Shown here: one piece after another, positions 36,418 to 46,101 of the stretch
How positions within the stretch are numbered: position 1 is the first letter of the stretch
How the letters are laid out: every line of letters begins with the position of its first letter
Source: Miniphocaeibacter massiliensis
Lineage (GTDB): Bacteria; Bacillota; Clostridia; Tissierellales; Peptoniphilaceae
Reading direction: 5' to 3'
Length of the DNA stretch: 64,000 nucleotides
Assembly (NCBI RefSeq): GCF_900232905.1
Contig: NZ_OCTQ01000001.1
Location: forward strand, 124,001-188,000
Position numbers and translations under genes: made by a program
Notes under the pieces: model-generated
The model's input: only the letters and a program-made list of their open reading frames with translations
What the model was told of the DNA's origin: nothing
The model's database searches: none

Positions 36418-36990
36418 ATGAGAGTTATTTCAGGGAAAAAAAAGGGTATGAGATTGTACTCTACAAGAGATAAATTTACTAGACCAACAGAAGATAGAAT
36501 TAAAGAGTCAATTTTTAATGTTTTAAAAGATATAGATGAAAATGCATATGTATTAGACTTATTTTCAGGTAGTGGTGGAATAGGTATAGAATTTTTAAGT
36601 AGAGGAGCTAAATTTGCTGTTTTTAGTGATATAAGCAAAATTAATTATAATTGTATAATAGATAATTTAGAGCACACTGACTTTCTTGAAAATTCAAAAG
36701 TATATATAGGTGACTATATAAGAAATTTAAATACAATTAAAATGGATAGTGTATTTAAATTTGATTATATTTTCATAGATCCTCCATATGAAAAAGTAGA
36801 TTTCTATTTTGAAGCTGTAGATTTAATTAAAAGTTTAGAATTATTAAATAATAATGGTATAATAATTTTGGAAAGCGAAAAAGAGCTCAATTTAGAAAAA
36901 TATAATTTAATAAAAACTAAAAAATATGGAAAAAAATATATTTATTTTTTAGATTTAGGTGAAGAATATGAAAATAATTTATCCAGGTAG
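36418..36990 (+). CDS. rsmD: 16S rRNA (guanine-966-N2)-methyltransferase
   Basis: 190 aa. Family start MRVISGKKKGMRL, then the cation-contacting TRPTEDRIKESIFNVL, SAM-binding VLDLFSGSGGIGIEFLSRGA and catalytic IFIDPPYEK. Methylates G966 of 16S rRNA. Its last 23 nt overlap coaD, the partner found with it in most Firmicutes. Confidence 0.95.
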   Translation: MRVISGKKKGMRLYSTRDKFTRPTEDRIKESIFNVLKDIDENAYVLDLFSGSGGIGIEFLSRGAKFAVFSDISKINYNCIIDNLEHTDFLENSKVYIGDYIRNLNTIKMDSVFKFDYIFIDPPYEKVDFYFEAVDLIKSLELLNNNGIIILESEKELNLEKYNLIKTKKYGKKYIYFLDLGEEYENNLSR

Positions 36991-37444
36991 TTTTGATCCC
37001 ATAACCTATGGGCATCTAGACATAATAGAAAGAATTTCAAAAAAATTCAACAAGGTTTATGTAGCAATTTTGAATAATAAAAATAAAAATTCACTTTTTA
37101 CAATAGAAGAAAGAAAAAAAATAATTTTAGATTCGTGTAAACATTTGAATAATGTAGAGGTTGTATCGTTCTCTGGGTTATTAGCAGACTTTGCTAAAGA
37201 GCTAGATTGTAATTTAATAGCTAGAGGCTTAAGAGAAGTATCAGATTATGAAAAAGAAGTTCAAATGGCACTTATGAATAAAGAATTATATAGTGATTTA
37301 GAAACATTGTTTTTAGTATCAAATTATAAATATTCTTTTTTAAGCTCGTCTCTTGTTAAAGAGATTATTTCTTTTGGAGGAGATATAGATAAATTTGTTT
37401 CTCCAATGGCGGTTCAAATGATGAAAGAAAAATATAGTGAATGA
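36968..37444 (+). CDS. coaD: phosphopantetheine adenylyltransferase
   Basis: 158 aa from ATG at 36968; a GTG three codons earlier is possible, but the family begins MKIIYPGSFDPITYGHLDI as here. Nucleotidyltransferase motif GSFDPITYGH (HxGH-like TxGH), RGLREVSDYEKEVQMA, and the C-terminal ISSTxVKE equivalent SSSLVKEI. Fourth step of CoA synthesis, forming dephospho-CoA; coaBC lies 18 kb upstream. Confidence 0.96.
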   Translation: MKIIYPGSFDPITYGHLDIIERISKKFNKVYVAILNNKNKNSLFTIEERKKIILDSCKHLNNVEVVSFSGLLADFAKELDCNLIARGLREVSDYEKEVQMALMNKELYSDLETLFLVSNYKYSFLSSSLVKEIISFGGDIDKFVSPMAVQMMKEKYSE

Positions 37445-37451
37445 ATATAAC

Positions 37452-37480
37452 TTGTAAATGAATAAACTTTAATATATAAT
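37452..37480 (+). promoter_or_regulatory. promoter of coiled-coil protein gene
   Basis: TTGTAA (37452-37457), 17-nt spacer, TATAAT (37475-37480). The ATG at 37517 follows GGGAGGA. Confidence 0.7.
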
Positions 37481-37516
37481 AAGTAATAGGTTATTTACAT
37501 AATATGGGAGGATTGT

Positions 37517-37993
37517 ATGGACATACTTCAGATAATTGAAGAAATTGAAGATTTAATAGACGAAGCTTCAACGGTACCTTTTTCAAAAAAGGTAATGGTT
37601 GATTCAGATGAGCTATTTCAATTATTACAACAAGTAAGACAAAATTTGCCAGAAGAAATAAGACAAGCTCAATGGATTAATGAGGAAAAAGATAGAATTA
37701 TGGCAGAAGCTGAAAGAGATGCTGATGCTATTAAAGATGAGGCTAAAAAAGAATCTGATAAAATAATACAAGATGCAAAAGAAACATTTAATCAAATGAT
37801 TAATGAACATGAAGTGACTAAGAAGGCAAACCAATATGGTGAAGAAATAGTTTCTAAAGCAGAGCAAAATGCTAGAACTTTAAAATTACAATCAGTTACT
37901 TATGTTGATGAAATGCTTGGAGTTACTCAAGATAGACTTAAAGAGTTACTTGATGTATTAGAAGAAAATAGAAATGAATTAAGAGATAATTAA
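37517..37993 (+). CDS. coiled-coil protein, unknown function
   Basis: 158 aa, soluble, no signal peptide. Residues about 50-110 form a charged coiled coil (AEAERDADAIKDEAKKESD and following), which resembles stalk subunits such as ATP synthase subunit b/H or DivIVA-type scaffolds, a similarity that is common for any Ala/Glu/Lys-rich helix. Proteins of this shape next to coaD are often annotated only as ATPase or hypothetical in Clostridia. Its own promoter and terminator make it monocistronic. Function unassigned. Confidence 0.75.
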   Translation: MDILQIIEEIEDLIDEASTVPFSKKVMVDSDELFQLLQQVRQNLPEEIRQAQWINEEKDRIMAEAERDADAIKDEAKKESDKIIQDAKETFNQMINEHEVTKKANQYGEEIVSKAEQNARTLKLQSVTYVDEMLGVTQDRLKELLDVLEENRNELRDN

Positions 37994-38022
37994 CAGTTGC
38001 TAAGATATGCAACTGTTTTTTA
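37992..38022 (+). terminator. terminator after coiled-coil gene
   Basis: AACAGTTGC (37992-38000) pairs with GCAACTGTT (38009-38017), then TTTTATA. The next start is 16 nt later. Confidence 0.8.
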
Positions 38023-38037
38023 TATATAAGGTGTTTT

Positions 38038-38637
38038 ATGTGTGGTAGATTTGGATTAGAGTCAAATATTTATGAGTTATTAGAAAGATATAGATTTTTA
38101 GAAAAAGGAACCAGTATAAAAAGTGAATCAGAAGTTTTTTATCCTAGTGATAAAGTAACGGTAATTATAGGAAATAAATTACATAAATTATCATGGGGTA
38201 TAAAAACATCAGAAAATTCAAAGTTAATTATAAATAGTAGGATAGAAAATATTATAAATAAAAAATATTTTTGTGAAGATTTTAAAAGTAGAAGGTGTAT
38301 TATTCCAGCAAATTATTTTTTTGAGTGGGATAAAATAAAGATTGGAAATAGTAAGTATAAGATATATGATATTAACAATGATATATTCTCTTTTGCAGGA
38401 ATTTATAGAAGGGTAGTTGATAATAAAAATAACTATGAGTTTATTTCGCTACTAACTAGAGAATCAGAAGGAGAAATTGCTAAAATTCATAAGAGAATGC
38501 CTATAATAATACCAAAAAACTATGAAAAAGATTATCTGATAGAAGGAAATTTTGATGTAGTTATAAGAAATATTATGAAATTTAGACCAAATTTAGACTT
38601 AAAACTTGTATCAGATAGTCAATTATCATTTATTTAA
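38038..38637 (+). CDS. SOS response-associated peptidase (HMCES/YedK)
   Basis: 199 aa. Members form a covalent thiazolidine link with abasic sites in single-stranded DNA and shield them. The catalytic Cys2 stands directly after the initiator Met in MCGRFGLE; RRCIIPANYFFEWDK and AKIHKRMPIII provide the conserved Glu and His. Slightly shorter than E. coli YedK (222 aa). ATG after AAGGTG. No LexA box that I can recognise. The start is close to the preceding hairpin. Confidence 0.92.
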   Translation: MCGRFGLESNIYELLERYRFLEKGTSIKSESEVFYPSDKVTVIIGNKLHKLSWGIKTSENSKLIINSRIENIINKKYFCEDFKSRRCIIPANYFFEWDKIKIGNSKYKIYDINNDIFSFAGIYRRVVDNKNNYEFISLLTRESEGEIAKIHKRMPIIIPKNYEKDYLIEGNFDVVIRNIMKFRPNLDLKLVSDSQLSFI

Positions 38638-38647
38638 ATCATAAAGC

Positions 38648-38676
38648 TTGAAAATATTATAAGAATAGATTATTAT
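38648..38676 (+). promoter_or_regulatory. promoter of glyS T-box leader
   Basis: TTGAAA (38648-38653), 17-nt spacer, TATTAT (38671-38676), about 40 nt before the T-box stem I. Confidence 0.6.
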
Positions 38677-38719
38677 TAATTTAATTAAATAGAACTATGA
38701 TAAGAGAAAATTTGTTAAT

Positions 38720-38876
38720 TTACTTTATAGAGAGCTGATATTTGGTGAGAGTCAGTAAGTAAATAGCAAAGGGGCAACTTTGAGTTTATAAATAAAGAGA
38801 CGACTATAGTCGTAAATAGGGTGGAACCGCGGAAAACTTTCGTCCCTAGCATAAGCTAGAGGATGAAAGTTTTTTT
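38720..38876 (+). ncRNA. T-box leader of glyS
   Basis: Together with its promoter this explains the 326-nt gap before glyS. Stem I base ATTTACTT pairs with AAGTAAAT; an AGAGAG...GGTGAGAG element follows the usual T-box pattern; the T-box proper AGGGTGGAACCGCGG is at 38818-38832, and the terminator ACTTTCGTCC-CTAGC / GCTAG-GGA-GAAAGT with a T-run follows (38836-38876). The likely specifier codon is GGC at 38773-38775, inferred from the CTTTGAG-type sequence that follows specifiers. Uncharged tRNA-Gly would favour antitermination. Confidence 0.88.
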
Positions 38877-38963
38877 AGTTAAGCGATAAGTTGTTCCATT
38901 TTATAAACAATAGAAAGTTCTATTTTGAAAATTTTAATATTATATGTAAACATAGGAGGAATT

Positions 38964-40358
38964 ATGGCTAAAGAAATTAGAATGGAAGATGTAGTGTCTC
39001 TTGCAAAAACAAGAGGATTTGTTTATCCAGGATCAGAGATATATGGAGGATTGGCAAACTCATGGGATTATGGTCCATTAGGAGTAGAGTTAAAAAACAA
39101 CATTAAAAATGCTTGGTGGAAAAAATTTGTTCAAGAAAGTAAATATAATGTAGGGCTTGACGCTGCTATATTGATGAACCCAGATGTTTGGGTTGCATCA
39201 GGTCATGTTGGAGGATTTTCAGATCCTTTAATAGACTGTAAAGAATGTAAGTCAAGATTTAGAGCAGATAAATTAATTGAAGATTACTATATGGATGAAA
39301 AAAATGAGGAAATACTAGGTTTAGATGGTTATACTAATGAAGAATTATTAGATATTATTGATAAAGAAGATATTAAATGTCCAAAATGTGGTAAGCATAA
39401 TTTTACTGATATTAGAAAATTCAACTTAATGTATAAAACATATCAGGGAGTAACAGAAGACAGTACTTCTGAAATTTATTTAAGACCAGAAACAGCTCAA
39501 GGTATATTTGTCAATTTTAAAAACGTTCAAAGAACTTCTAGAAAAAAAGTACCTTTTGGAATAGGGCAAGTAGGAAAATCTTTTAGGAATGAAATAACTC
39601 CAGGAAACTTTATATTTAGAACTAGAGAGTTTGAACAGATGGAATTAGAATTTTTCTGCAAACCAGGGGAAGATTTAGAATGGTTTAATTATTGGAGAAA
39701 TTATTGTAAAGAGTTTTTGCTTACTTTAGGTATAAAAGAAGATAGACTTAGACTTAGAGATCATAGCGAAGAAGAATTATCATTTTATAGTGTTGCTACA
39801 ACCGATATTGAATTTTTATTCCCATTTGGATGGGGTGAACTATGGGGAATAGCAGATAGAACTGATTATGATTTAAACCAACACATTAATTCAATAAGTG
39901 CAGATTTTACTTATACAGATCCACATACAAATGAAAAATATGTACCATACTGTGTAGAACCTTCTGTGGGGGTAGATAGATTATTTTTAACGATATTTTG
40001 TAATGCATATGAAGAAGAAGAGTTAGAAGATGGTACAACTAGAAATGTTTTACATTTACATCCTGCATTAGCTCCTTACAAAGCAGCTGTCTTACCATTA
40101 ACTAAAAAACTTTCAGAAAAAAGTGATGAAGTTTATGAAAAACTAGCAAAATATTTTAATGTAGATACAGATATAACAGGCTCTATTGGAAAAAGATACA
40201 GAAGACAAGATGAAGCTGGTACACCTTACTGTATAACAGTAGATTTTGATACTTTAGAAGACGAAACTGTAACAATTAGACATAGAGATAGCATGGAACA
40301 AGAAAGAATAAAAATAGACGATTTATTGGCTTATATTGGAGAAAGAGTAAAATTATAA
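38964..40358 (+). CDS. glyS: glycine-tRNA ligase, homodimeric type
   Basis: 464 aa from the ATG at 38964, which follows ATAGGAGGAATT; the longer frame from 38925 has no family-like N-terminus. Class II synthetase of the single-chain alpha2 kind. Zinc-type cysteines in [12 protein letters not shown] and KCPKCGKH, motif 2 [25 protein letters not shown], glycine-pocket [12 protein letters not shown] and an anticodon-binding C-terminal domain. Controlled by the T-box upstream. Bacteria with alpha2beta2 GlyRS do not carry this form. Confidence 0.96.
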   Translation: MAKEIRMEDVVSLAKTRGFVYPGSEIYGGLANSWDYGPLGVELKNNIKNAWWKKFVQESKYNVGLDAAILMNPDVWVASGHVGGFSDPLIDCKECKSRFRADKLIEDYYMDEKNEEILGLDGYTNEELLDIIDKEDIKCPKCGKHNFTDIRKFNLMYKTYQGVTEDSTSEIYLRPETAQGIFVNFKNVQRTSRKKVPFGIGQVGKSFRNEITPGNFIFRTREFEQMELEFFCKPGEDLEWFNYWRNYCKEFLLTLGIKEDRLRLRDHSEEELSFYSVATTDIEFLFPFGWGELWGIADRTDYDLNQHINSISADFTYTDPHTNEKYVPYCVEPSVGVDRLFLTIFCNAYEEEELEDGTTRNVLHLHPALAPYKAAVLPLTKKLSEKSDEVYEKLAKYFNVDTDITGSIGKRYRRQDEAGTPYCITVDFDTLEDETVTIRHRDSMEQERIKIDDLLAYIGERVKL

Positions 40359-40606
40359 TGGAAAAGTTAATAGTTTTTGGTTCGGATAAATGTCCAGATT
40401 GTAAACCAGCTTTAGAAGAATTAGATAGATTAGATATGGAGTATGAATTTATAAATATAACAGATTCAATGTCTAATCTGAAACAATTTTTACTTTTAAG
40501 AGATACTAAAAATGAATTCAGTGAAATAAAAAGTAATAATAGAGTAGGAATACCATGTTTTTACAAAAATGAAAAAATATTTTTTGATATAGAAAAAATT
40601 TCATAA
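40358..40606 (+). CDS. glutaredoxin-like thioredoxin-fold protein
   Basis: 82 aa. Thioredoxin fold with the CxxC site CPDC at residues 12-15 and the cis-Pro loop VGIPCFY near 68-74. An Asp rather than the usual Tyr/Phe lies inside the active site, so it is a divergent glutaredoxin. Its ATG overlaps the glyS stop by 1 nt (TAATG), so it shares the T-box-controlled transcript. The pairing with glyS has no obvious biochemical reason. Partner reductase not in the window. Confidence 0.8.
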   Translation: MEKLIVFGSDKCPDCKPALEELDRLDMEYEFINITDSMSNLKQFLLLRDTKNEFSEIKSNNRVGIPCFYKNEKIFFDIEKIS

Positions 40607-40612
40607 ATTTTA

Positions 40613-40641
40613 TTGAATATGTTGGTTTAATGTAGTAAAAT
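40613..40641 (+). promoter_or_regulatory. promoter of gdhA
   Basis: TTGAAT (40613-40618), 17-nt spacer, TAAAAT (40636-40641), about 30 nt before the start. Confidence 0.6.
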
Positions 40642-40678
40642 TATTAAATAAATTTACTAATAGGAAAGAGGTTGTAAA

Positions 40679-41947
40679 ATGAGTAAAGAAAATTTAAATC
40701 CTTTGGTTAGCGCACAATCACAATTAAAGGTAGCGTGTGACAAGTTAGGTTTGGACAAAGCGGTATATGAAATTTTAAAAGAGCCTGAAAGAGTAATAGA
40801 GGTTAATATACCAGTAAAAATGGATGATGGCTCATTAAGAGTTTTTAAAGGTTTTAGATCTACTCATAGTACAGCTGTTGGACCAGGAAAAGGTGGAGTT
40901 AGATTTCACCCTAATGTAACTGCAGATGAAGTTAAAGCTTTATCTATGTGGATGACTTTTAAATGTGGAGTTACAGGAATTCCTTATGGTGGTGGAAAAG
41001 GTGGAATTGTTGTAGATCCTACAGAGCTTTCAAAAGGAGAATTAGAAAGACTTTCAAGAGGATACATTAGAAAAATATATAAATTTTTAGGTGAAAAAGT
41101 TGATATTCCAGCTCCAGATGTAAATACAAATGGGCAAATTATGAGTTGGATGCTTGATGAATATGTGACAATAACAGGAGAGCATGCAAATGGTGTATTA
41201 ACAGGGAAACCAATAGAATTTGGCGGTTCAAAAGGAAGAAATGAGGCTACAGGTTTAGGAGTAGCAATTATAGCAAGAGAAACTTATAAAGGTATGGGGT
41301 ACAATATAGAAGATGCTACAGTTGCAGTTCAAGGATTTGGGAATGTAGGTAGTTTTTCGGTAAAAAACATAGAAAAAATGGGTGGAAAAGTAGTTGCTAT
41401 AGCGGAATATTCAAAAGCTAAAGGAACTTATGCTTTATATAAAGAAACTGGATTTACATTTGAGGAGTTGTTAGAATCTAAGAATAAAAATAATGGGACT
41501 CTTGAAAGTATTGAAGGATCAAAAGAAATTTCAATAGAAGAATTTTGGGCATTAGATGTAGATATATTAGTACCAGCTGCTTTAGAAAATGCTATAAAAG
41601 TGAAAGAAGCAAATGAAATAAAAGCAAAATTAATAGTAGAAGGTGCAAATGGACCTGTTACACTTGATGCAGATAAATTGCTTACAGATAGAGGAGTTGT
41701 TGTAGCTCCAGATATTTTAGCGAATTCAGGAGGAGTTACAGTATCTTACTTTGAATGGGTACAAAACCTATATGGCTATTATTGGAATGAAACTGATGTA
41801 GAAGAAAAACAAGAAGAAGCTATGGTAAATGCTTTTAATGATACTTGGACAGTTAAAGAAGAATATAATGTACCTTTACGAGAGGCAACTTATATGCACT
41901 CATTAAAAAGAGTTTCTGAAGTTATAAAACTTAGAGGCTGGTATTAA
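40679..41947 (+). CDS. gdhA: glutamate dehydrogenase (Glu/Leu/Phe/Val family)
   Basis: 422 aa hexameric NAD(P)-dependent enzyme interconverting glutamate and 2-oxoglutarate plus ammonia; in amino-acid-fermenting anaerobes it opens glutamate catabolism. Substrate-binding GPGKGGVRFHPNVTADEVKAL, catalytic Lys in IPYGGGKGGIVVDP, PDVNTNGQIMSWMLDEY, and the Rossmann motif VQGFGNVGSF near residue 222-231. Length typical of the 420-aa class. ATG after GGAAAGAGGTTG. Single-gene unit with a strong terminator. Confidence 0.95.
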   Translation: MSKENLNPLVSAQSQLKVACDKLGLDKAVYEILKEPERVIEVNIPVKMDDGSLRVFKGFRSTHSTAVGPGKGGVRFHPNVTADEVKALSMWMTFKCGVTGIPYGGGKGGIVVDPTELSKGELERLSRGYIRKIYKFLGEKVDIPAPDVNTNGQIMSWMLDEYVTITGEHANGVLTGKPIEFGGSKGRNEATGLGVAIIARETYKGMGYNIEDATVAVQGFGNVGSFSVKNIEKMGGKVVAIAEYSKAKGTYALYKETGFTFEELLESKNKNNGTLESIEGSKEISIEEFWALDVDILVPAALENAIKVKEANEIKAKLIVEGANGPVTLDADKLLTDRGVVVAPDILANSGGVTVSYFEWVQNLYGYYWNETDVEEKQEEAMVNAFNDTWTVKEEYNVPLREATYMHSLKRVSEVIKLRGWY

Positions 41948-41960
41948 ACTTTAACTCTTA

Positions 41961-42000
41961 AGTCATATTATGATAATATCATCGTAATATGACTTTTTTT
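41961..42000 (+). terminator. terminator after gdhA
   Basis: AGTCATATTA (41961-41970) pairs with TAATATGACT (41985-41994), followed by six T. The ogg start is 11 nt beyond, after an AGGAG site. Confidence 0.85.
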
Positions 42001-42010
42001 AGGAGATATA

Positions 42011-42892
42011 ATGGAATATAAATATAAAGATAATAAAATAATATTTAAAAATAAAAATGACTTTAATCCAAAGCATATATTTGAATGTGGGCAGGCTTTT
42101 AGATGGAAGAAAGAACAAGACAACTCTTATACAACAGTAGCATTTAATAGGGTACTAAATGTTTTACTAGAAGATGATTTTGTTGTTTTAAATAATACAT
42201 CGGAAGAAGATTTTAACAATATTTGGATTGATTACTTTGATTTAAATACAGATTATAATGATATAAAGGAAAAACTTTCAAAAGAAGAGACATTAAAAAA
42301 TGCAATGGAGTTTGGATATGGTATTAGAATATTGAATCAAGAAAAATTTGAAACAATTATATCATTTATTATTTCTGCAAATAATCAAATTCCAAGGATA
42401 AAAAAATCTATAGAGATATTAGCTAATAACTATGGAGAATTTATAGATAATTTTAGAGGAGTAGATTATTTTTCCTTTCCAACATCTACTCAATTATCAA
42501 AAGTTTCAGCAGAAGAACTTAGAGAAGTTGCAAGAGTAGGTTTTAGAGATAAAAGGATACATGATGTAGCAAAATTAATTAATGATGGAGATTTTAATAT
42601 TAATGATATTTCTAAACTTAGTAGTGAAGAATTACAGAAAAAGCTTATGATATTACCTGGGGTAGGTCCAAAAGTAGCATCTTGTATTATGCTATTTTCT
42701 TATGGAAGAAGTGAAACTTTCCCAATTGATGTTTGGATTAAACGAGTAATGGAAGAACTTTATATAAAAAAAGAAACTAACATAAAACTGATAGGAAAAT
42801 ATGCTGATGAAATTTTTGGGGATTTAGCAGGTTACGCTCAACAGTATTTATTTTATTATGGCAGAGAAAATGATATTGGTAAAAGTAAATAA
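42011..42892 (+). CDS. ogg: 8-oxoguanine DNA glycosylase (OGG1 family)
   Basis: 293 aa bifunctional glycosylase/AP lyase. An N-terminal OGG_N domain with FECGQAFRW, then the HhH-GPD domain: LPGVGPKVASCIMLFSYGR with the catalytic Lys, followed by TFPIDVWIKRVM with the catalytic Asp. Removes 8-oxoG from DNA. It resembles the eukaryote-like OGG1 found in Clostridia instead of MutM. Length normal. ATG after AGGAGATATA. Confidence 0.93.
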   Translation: MEYKYKDNKIIFKNKNDFNPKHIFECGQAFRWKKEQDNSYTTVAFNRVLNVLLEDDFVVLNNTSEEDFNNIWIDYFDLNTDYNDIKEKLSKEETLKNAMEFGYGIRILNQEKFETIISFIISANNQIPRIKKSIEILANNYGEFIDNFRGVDYFSFPTSTQLSKVSAEELREVARVGFRDKRIHDVAKLINDGDFNINDISKLSSEELQKKLMILPGVGPKVASCIMLFSYGRSETFPIDVWIKRVMEELYIKKETNIKLIGKYADEIFGDLAGYAQQYLFYYGRENDIGKSK

Positions 42893-42979
42893 TATTACTT
42901 AACATCATGAGTATTTAATGAAATATTATAATAATTATGATAAAATTAATGGTATATTATTTTTAAATAGGAGAAATTA

Positions 42980-43264
42980 ATGATAGATATTAATGAAGTG
43001 AAAAGAGTTTATTCTTTAGCTAATTTGAAGATTAAAGAAGAAGAACTTGAAGTAATGAAAGATAAGTTTAATACAGTTTTAAATTTTGCAAATTCTATTA
43101 TGGAAGTTGATACAGAAGGTGTAGAAATGTTAGAAATGGTTTCAAATCATAATAGTTATTTAAGAGAAGATAAAGTAGAAGATAGTATAGACAGAGAATT
43201 AGCATTAAAAAATGCTAAAGATAAAGAATATGGATACTTTAGACTAAAAAAGGTTGTTGAATAA
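42980..43264 (+). CDS. gatC: Asp-tRNA(Asn)/Glu-tRNA(Gln) amidotransferase subunit C
   Basis: 94 aa. Stabilises GatA and links it to GatB. The family pattern runs from VKRVYSLANLKIKEEEL at the N-terminus through a FNTVLNFANSIMEVDTEGVE middle to LREDKVEDS. ATG after TAGGAGA. First gene of gatCAB, with gatA starting right at its stop. Confidence 0.93.
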   Translation: MIDINEVKRVYSLANLKIKEEELEVMKDKFNTVLNFANSIMEVDTEGVEMLEMVSNHNSYLREDKVEDSIDRELALKNAKDKEYGYFRLKKVVE

Positions 43265-44668
43265 ATGAGTATAAAAAAATTAAGAGAAGATTTTGTTTCT
43301 GGGAAATTAGATTTAGAAAATTATTATAATGAATTAATAAAAAAAATAGAAAGTAAAAAAGACTTAAATATTTTTATTAGCTTTAACAAAGAAGATATTT
43401 ATATACAAATTAACAATTTAAAAGAAAAAGCTAAAAATAAGAAATTTGGAAAACTTTTTGGAGTTCCTGTTACATTAAAGGACAATATTTCTTATGATAG
43501 ATTAAAAATGACTTGTGGATCAAAAGCATTAGAGGATTTTAATCCCGTTTTTAATGCTACAGTAACAAAAAAATTACTAGAAGAAGATGCTATTATTCTT
43601 GGTAAAACTAATATGGATGAATTTGCAATGGGAAGTTCATCAGAAACATCTTATTTTGGAGTAACAAAAAATCCATTAGACACAAACTTAATACCAGGGG
43701 GGTCATCTTCAGGATCAGCAGCTTCTATTGCTGCAGAAATATGTCCTATATCATTAGGATCAGACACAGGTGGATCTGTTAGACAGCCGGCTTCATATTG
43801 TAATGTTTATGGGTACATGCCAAGCTATGGAACTATTTCAAGATATGGTGTTGTTTCTATGTCAAATACTTTAGATCAAGTGGGTATTTTAGCAAATAGT
43901 GTTGAAGATATATTATATACAACAAATCTACTTGGAGGATACGATAAAAACGATATGACATCTACTCTAAATGAAAATATTAATTTTAAATTAGATGACA
44001 GTTTTAATTTAAAAAATAAAAAGATAGGTGTTATAAATTTAGATAGTTTTGAATTAGAAAAAGAAGTATGTGATGACTATAATAAAGCAGTAGATAATAT
44101 TAAAAAACTAGGTGCTGATATTATAGAGTTAGATTTCAAATATTTAAAACATTCAACTTCAATTTACTCAGTAGTTATGTCAACAGAGGTTAGTAGTAAT
44201 ATGTCTAGATTTGACGGAATTAGATATGGATATTTGACCGATAATTACTCAACTACAGAAGATTTGTATATTAATACAAGAAGTGAGAGTTTTGGAGAAG
44301 AAACTCAAAGAAGAATTGCAATGGGAACTTTGTTCTTAGCAGCTGAGAATGATCAAAAGTTATATAAACAAGGGCTGAAGGTTAGACAGTTAATGTCTAA
44401 AGAATTTGACAAAAAATTTGAAGAAGTAGATTTTATTTTAACTCCAACAACAACAAATTTACCATATGAAATAGGCTCAAGAAAGGAAGATCCACTAGCA
44501 ACTTACGATAGTGGAACATTTAATGTGCCAGTTAATTTATGTGGATTATGCTGTATTTCAATACCTGTAAGAAAAGGAATTTCAGGTTCTATACAATTTA
44601 TAGGTAAAAGATATGATGATGAAAATATTTTAAATGCAGCTTATTGTTATGAAAGGAGCAGTAATTAA
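43265..44668 (+). CDS. gatA: Asp-tRNA(Asn)/Glu-tRNA(Gln) amidotransferase subunit A
   Basis: 467 aa amidase-signature glutaminase that supplies ammonia to GatB. Catalytic Lys in GVPVTLKDNI, cis-Ser in GSDTGGSVRQPAS and nucleophile Ser in the same block; PGGSSSGSAASIAA is the glycine/serine-rich signature. Slightly shorter than the usual 480-490 aa. In GYMPSYG, Met replaces the Lys commonly seen (GLKPTYG). Ends 1 nt into gatB. Confidence 0.95.
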   Translation: MSIKKLREDFVSGKLDLENYYNELIKKIESKKDLNIFISFNKEDIYIQINNLKEKAKNKKFGKLFGVPVTLKDNISYDRLKMTCGSKALEDFNPVFNATVTKKLLEEDAIILGKTNMDEFAMGSSSETSYFGVTKNPLDTNLIPGGSSSGSAASIAAEICPISLGSDTGGSVRQPASYCNVYGYMPSYGTISRYGVVSMSNTLDQVGILANSVEDILYTTNLLGGYDKNDMTSTLNENINFKLDDSFNLKNKKIGVINLDSFELEKEVCDDYNKAVDNIKKLGADIIELDFKYLKHSTSIYSVVMSTEVSSNMSRFDGIRYGYLTDNYSTTEDLYINTRSESFGEETQRRIAMGTLFLAAENDQKLYKQGLKVRQLMSKEFDKKFEEVDFILTPTTTNLPYEIGSRKEDPLATYDSGTFNVPVNLCGLCCISIPVRKGISGSIQFIGKRYDDENILNAAYCYERSSN

Positions 44669-46092
44669 TGAATTTTAAAACTTTAATAGGCTTAGAGATT
44701 CATGTAGAGTTAGGAACAAAATCAAAAATGTTCTGTGGCTGTAAAAATGAATTCGGAGCAGCTCCAAATACTAATGTTTGCCCAGTATGTTTAGGGCATC
44801 CTGGTGCTTTACCAGTTATGAATAAAAAAGCATTAGAATATGCAATAATGGCAGGGTTATCATTTAATTGTGATATAAGAAATAGTTTTAAAATGGATAG
44901 AAAAAAATATTTTTATCCAGACTTGACTAAAGGATATCAAATAACCCAACAAGATATGCCTCTTTGTGAAAATGGATATATAGAAGTACATTCCCAAGAA
45001 GGAACAAAGAAAGTGGGATTATATAGAATACACATTGAAGAAGATACTGGAAAGTCTATTCACAATGGGGAAGGAAATACTCTTTTAGACTATAACAGAG
45101 CAGGAGTTCCACTTATAGAAATAGTTTCTAAGCCAGAAATGTCAAATGAGGAAGAAGCTAGAGAATTTCTTGATAACTTAAAAGAGACTTTAAAATTTAT
45201 AGGTATTTCAGATGTTAAGATGGAACAAGGATCTCTTCGTTGTGACGTTAATATAAATGTAGCTAGTGAAGATGGAAAATTTAAAACTAAAATATCGGAA
45301 ATAAAAAACTTGAATTCTTTCAAGTCTGTGTATAAAGCTATACTACATGAAGAAAAAAGACATTTAGAAATGGCAAAGAATAATGATATAGGATTTAAAG
45401 AAACAAGAAGATGGGATGAAGCAAGTAGTTCAACAATAGTAATGAGAAGAAAAGAAGAAGGTAGTGACTATAGATTTTCAGTTGAAGGAGATATTCCCAT
45501 TACAGTAATAGAAGATAAATTTATAGAAGAAATAAAAAACAATCTTCCAGAATTACCAAAGCAAATAAGAGAAAGATTTGTAAAAGATTACAAAATAGAT
45601 GAATATGATGCAGATATACTTTCCAGAAATAAATATTTATCTAAATATTTTGAAACTGTAGCAAGCATAACAAAAGACCCTCAGTTAACAAGCAATTGGT
45701 TATTATCTGATGTTTTGAGAAGGGTAAATGAAGCTGAAATTGAATTTGAAGATATAAAAATGGAAAGTTCAAATTTTGCAAAGTTGATATTATTAGTTAA
45801 AGATAAAAAAATAAACAATAATACTGCTAAAAAAGTATTAAGAAATATGTTTGAAGAAAATTTTGATCCTGAAAAATATGTTGAAGAAAAAGGATTAATA
45901 CAAGTTAACGATGATTCTGTATTAGAAAAAATAGTAGAAGAAGTTTTAGAAAATAATCAAGAATCAATAAGTGACTATAAAAATGGTAAAGATAGAGCAT
46001 TAGGATTTTTAGTGGGTCAATGTATGAAGGCTTTAAAAGGTAAGGGAAATCCTCAAAAGTTTAATGAAATGATTATAAAAAGAATTAGTTAA
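44668..46092 (+). CDS. gatB: Asp-tRNA(Asn)/Glu-tRNA(Gln) amidotransferase subunit B
   Basis: 474 aa. Activates the misacylated tRNA side chain with ATP and transfers ammonia. IGLEIHVELGTKSKMFC start, zinc cysteines in FCGCKNEF and CPVCLGHPGALP, KKYFYPDLTKGYQI and the C-terminal YqeY-like tail domain (FLVGQCMKALKGKGNPQ). Having GatCAB means Gln-tRNA, and perhaps Asn-tRNA, is made by transamidation. Full length. Confidence 0.96.
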   Translation: MNFKTLIGLEIHVELGTKSKMFCGCKNEFGAAPNTNVCPVCLGHPGALPVMNKKALEYAIMAGLSFNCDIRNSFKMDRKKYFYPDLTKGYQITQQDMPLCENGYIEVHSQEGTKKVGLYRIHIEEDTGKSIHNGEGNTLLDYNRAGVPLIEIVSKPEMSNEEEAREFLDNLKETLKFIGISDVKMEQGSLRCDVNINVASEDGKFKTKISEIKNLNSFKSVYKAILHEEKRHLEMAKNNDIGFKETRRWDEASSSTIVMRRKEEGSDYRFSVEGDIPITVIEDKFIEEIKNNLPELPKQIRERFVKDYKIDEYDADILSRNKYLSKYFETVASITKDPQLTSNWLLSDVLRRVNEAEIEFEDIKMESSNFAKLILLVKDKKINNNTAKKVLRNMFEENFDPEKYVEEKGLIQVNDDSVLEKIVEEVLENNQESISDYKNGKDRALGFLVGQCMKALKGKGNPQKFNEMIIKRIS

Positions 46093-46101
46093 GGAGCATT
46101 T

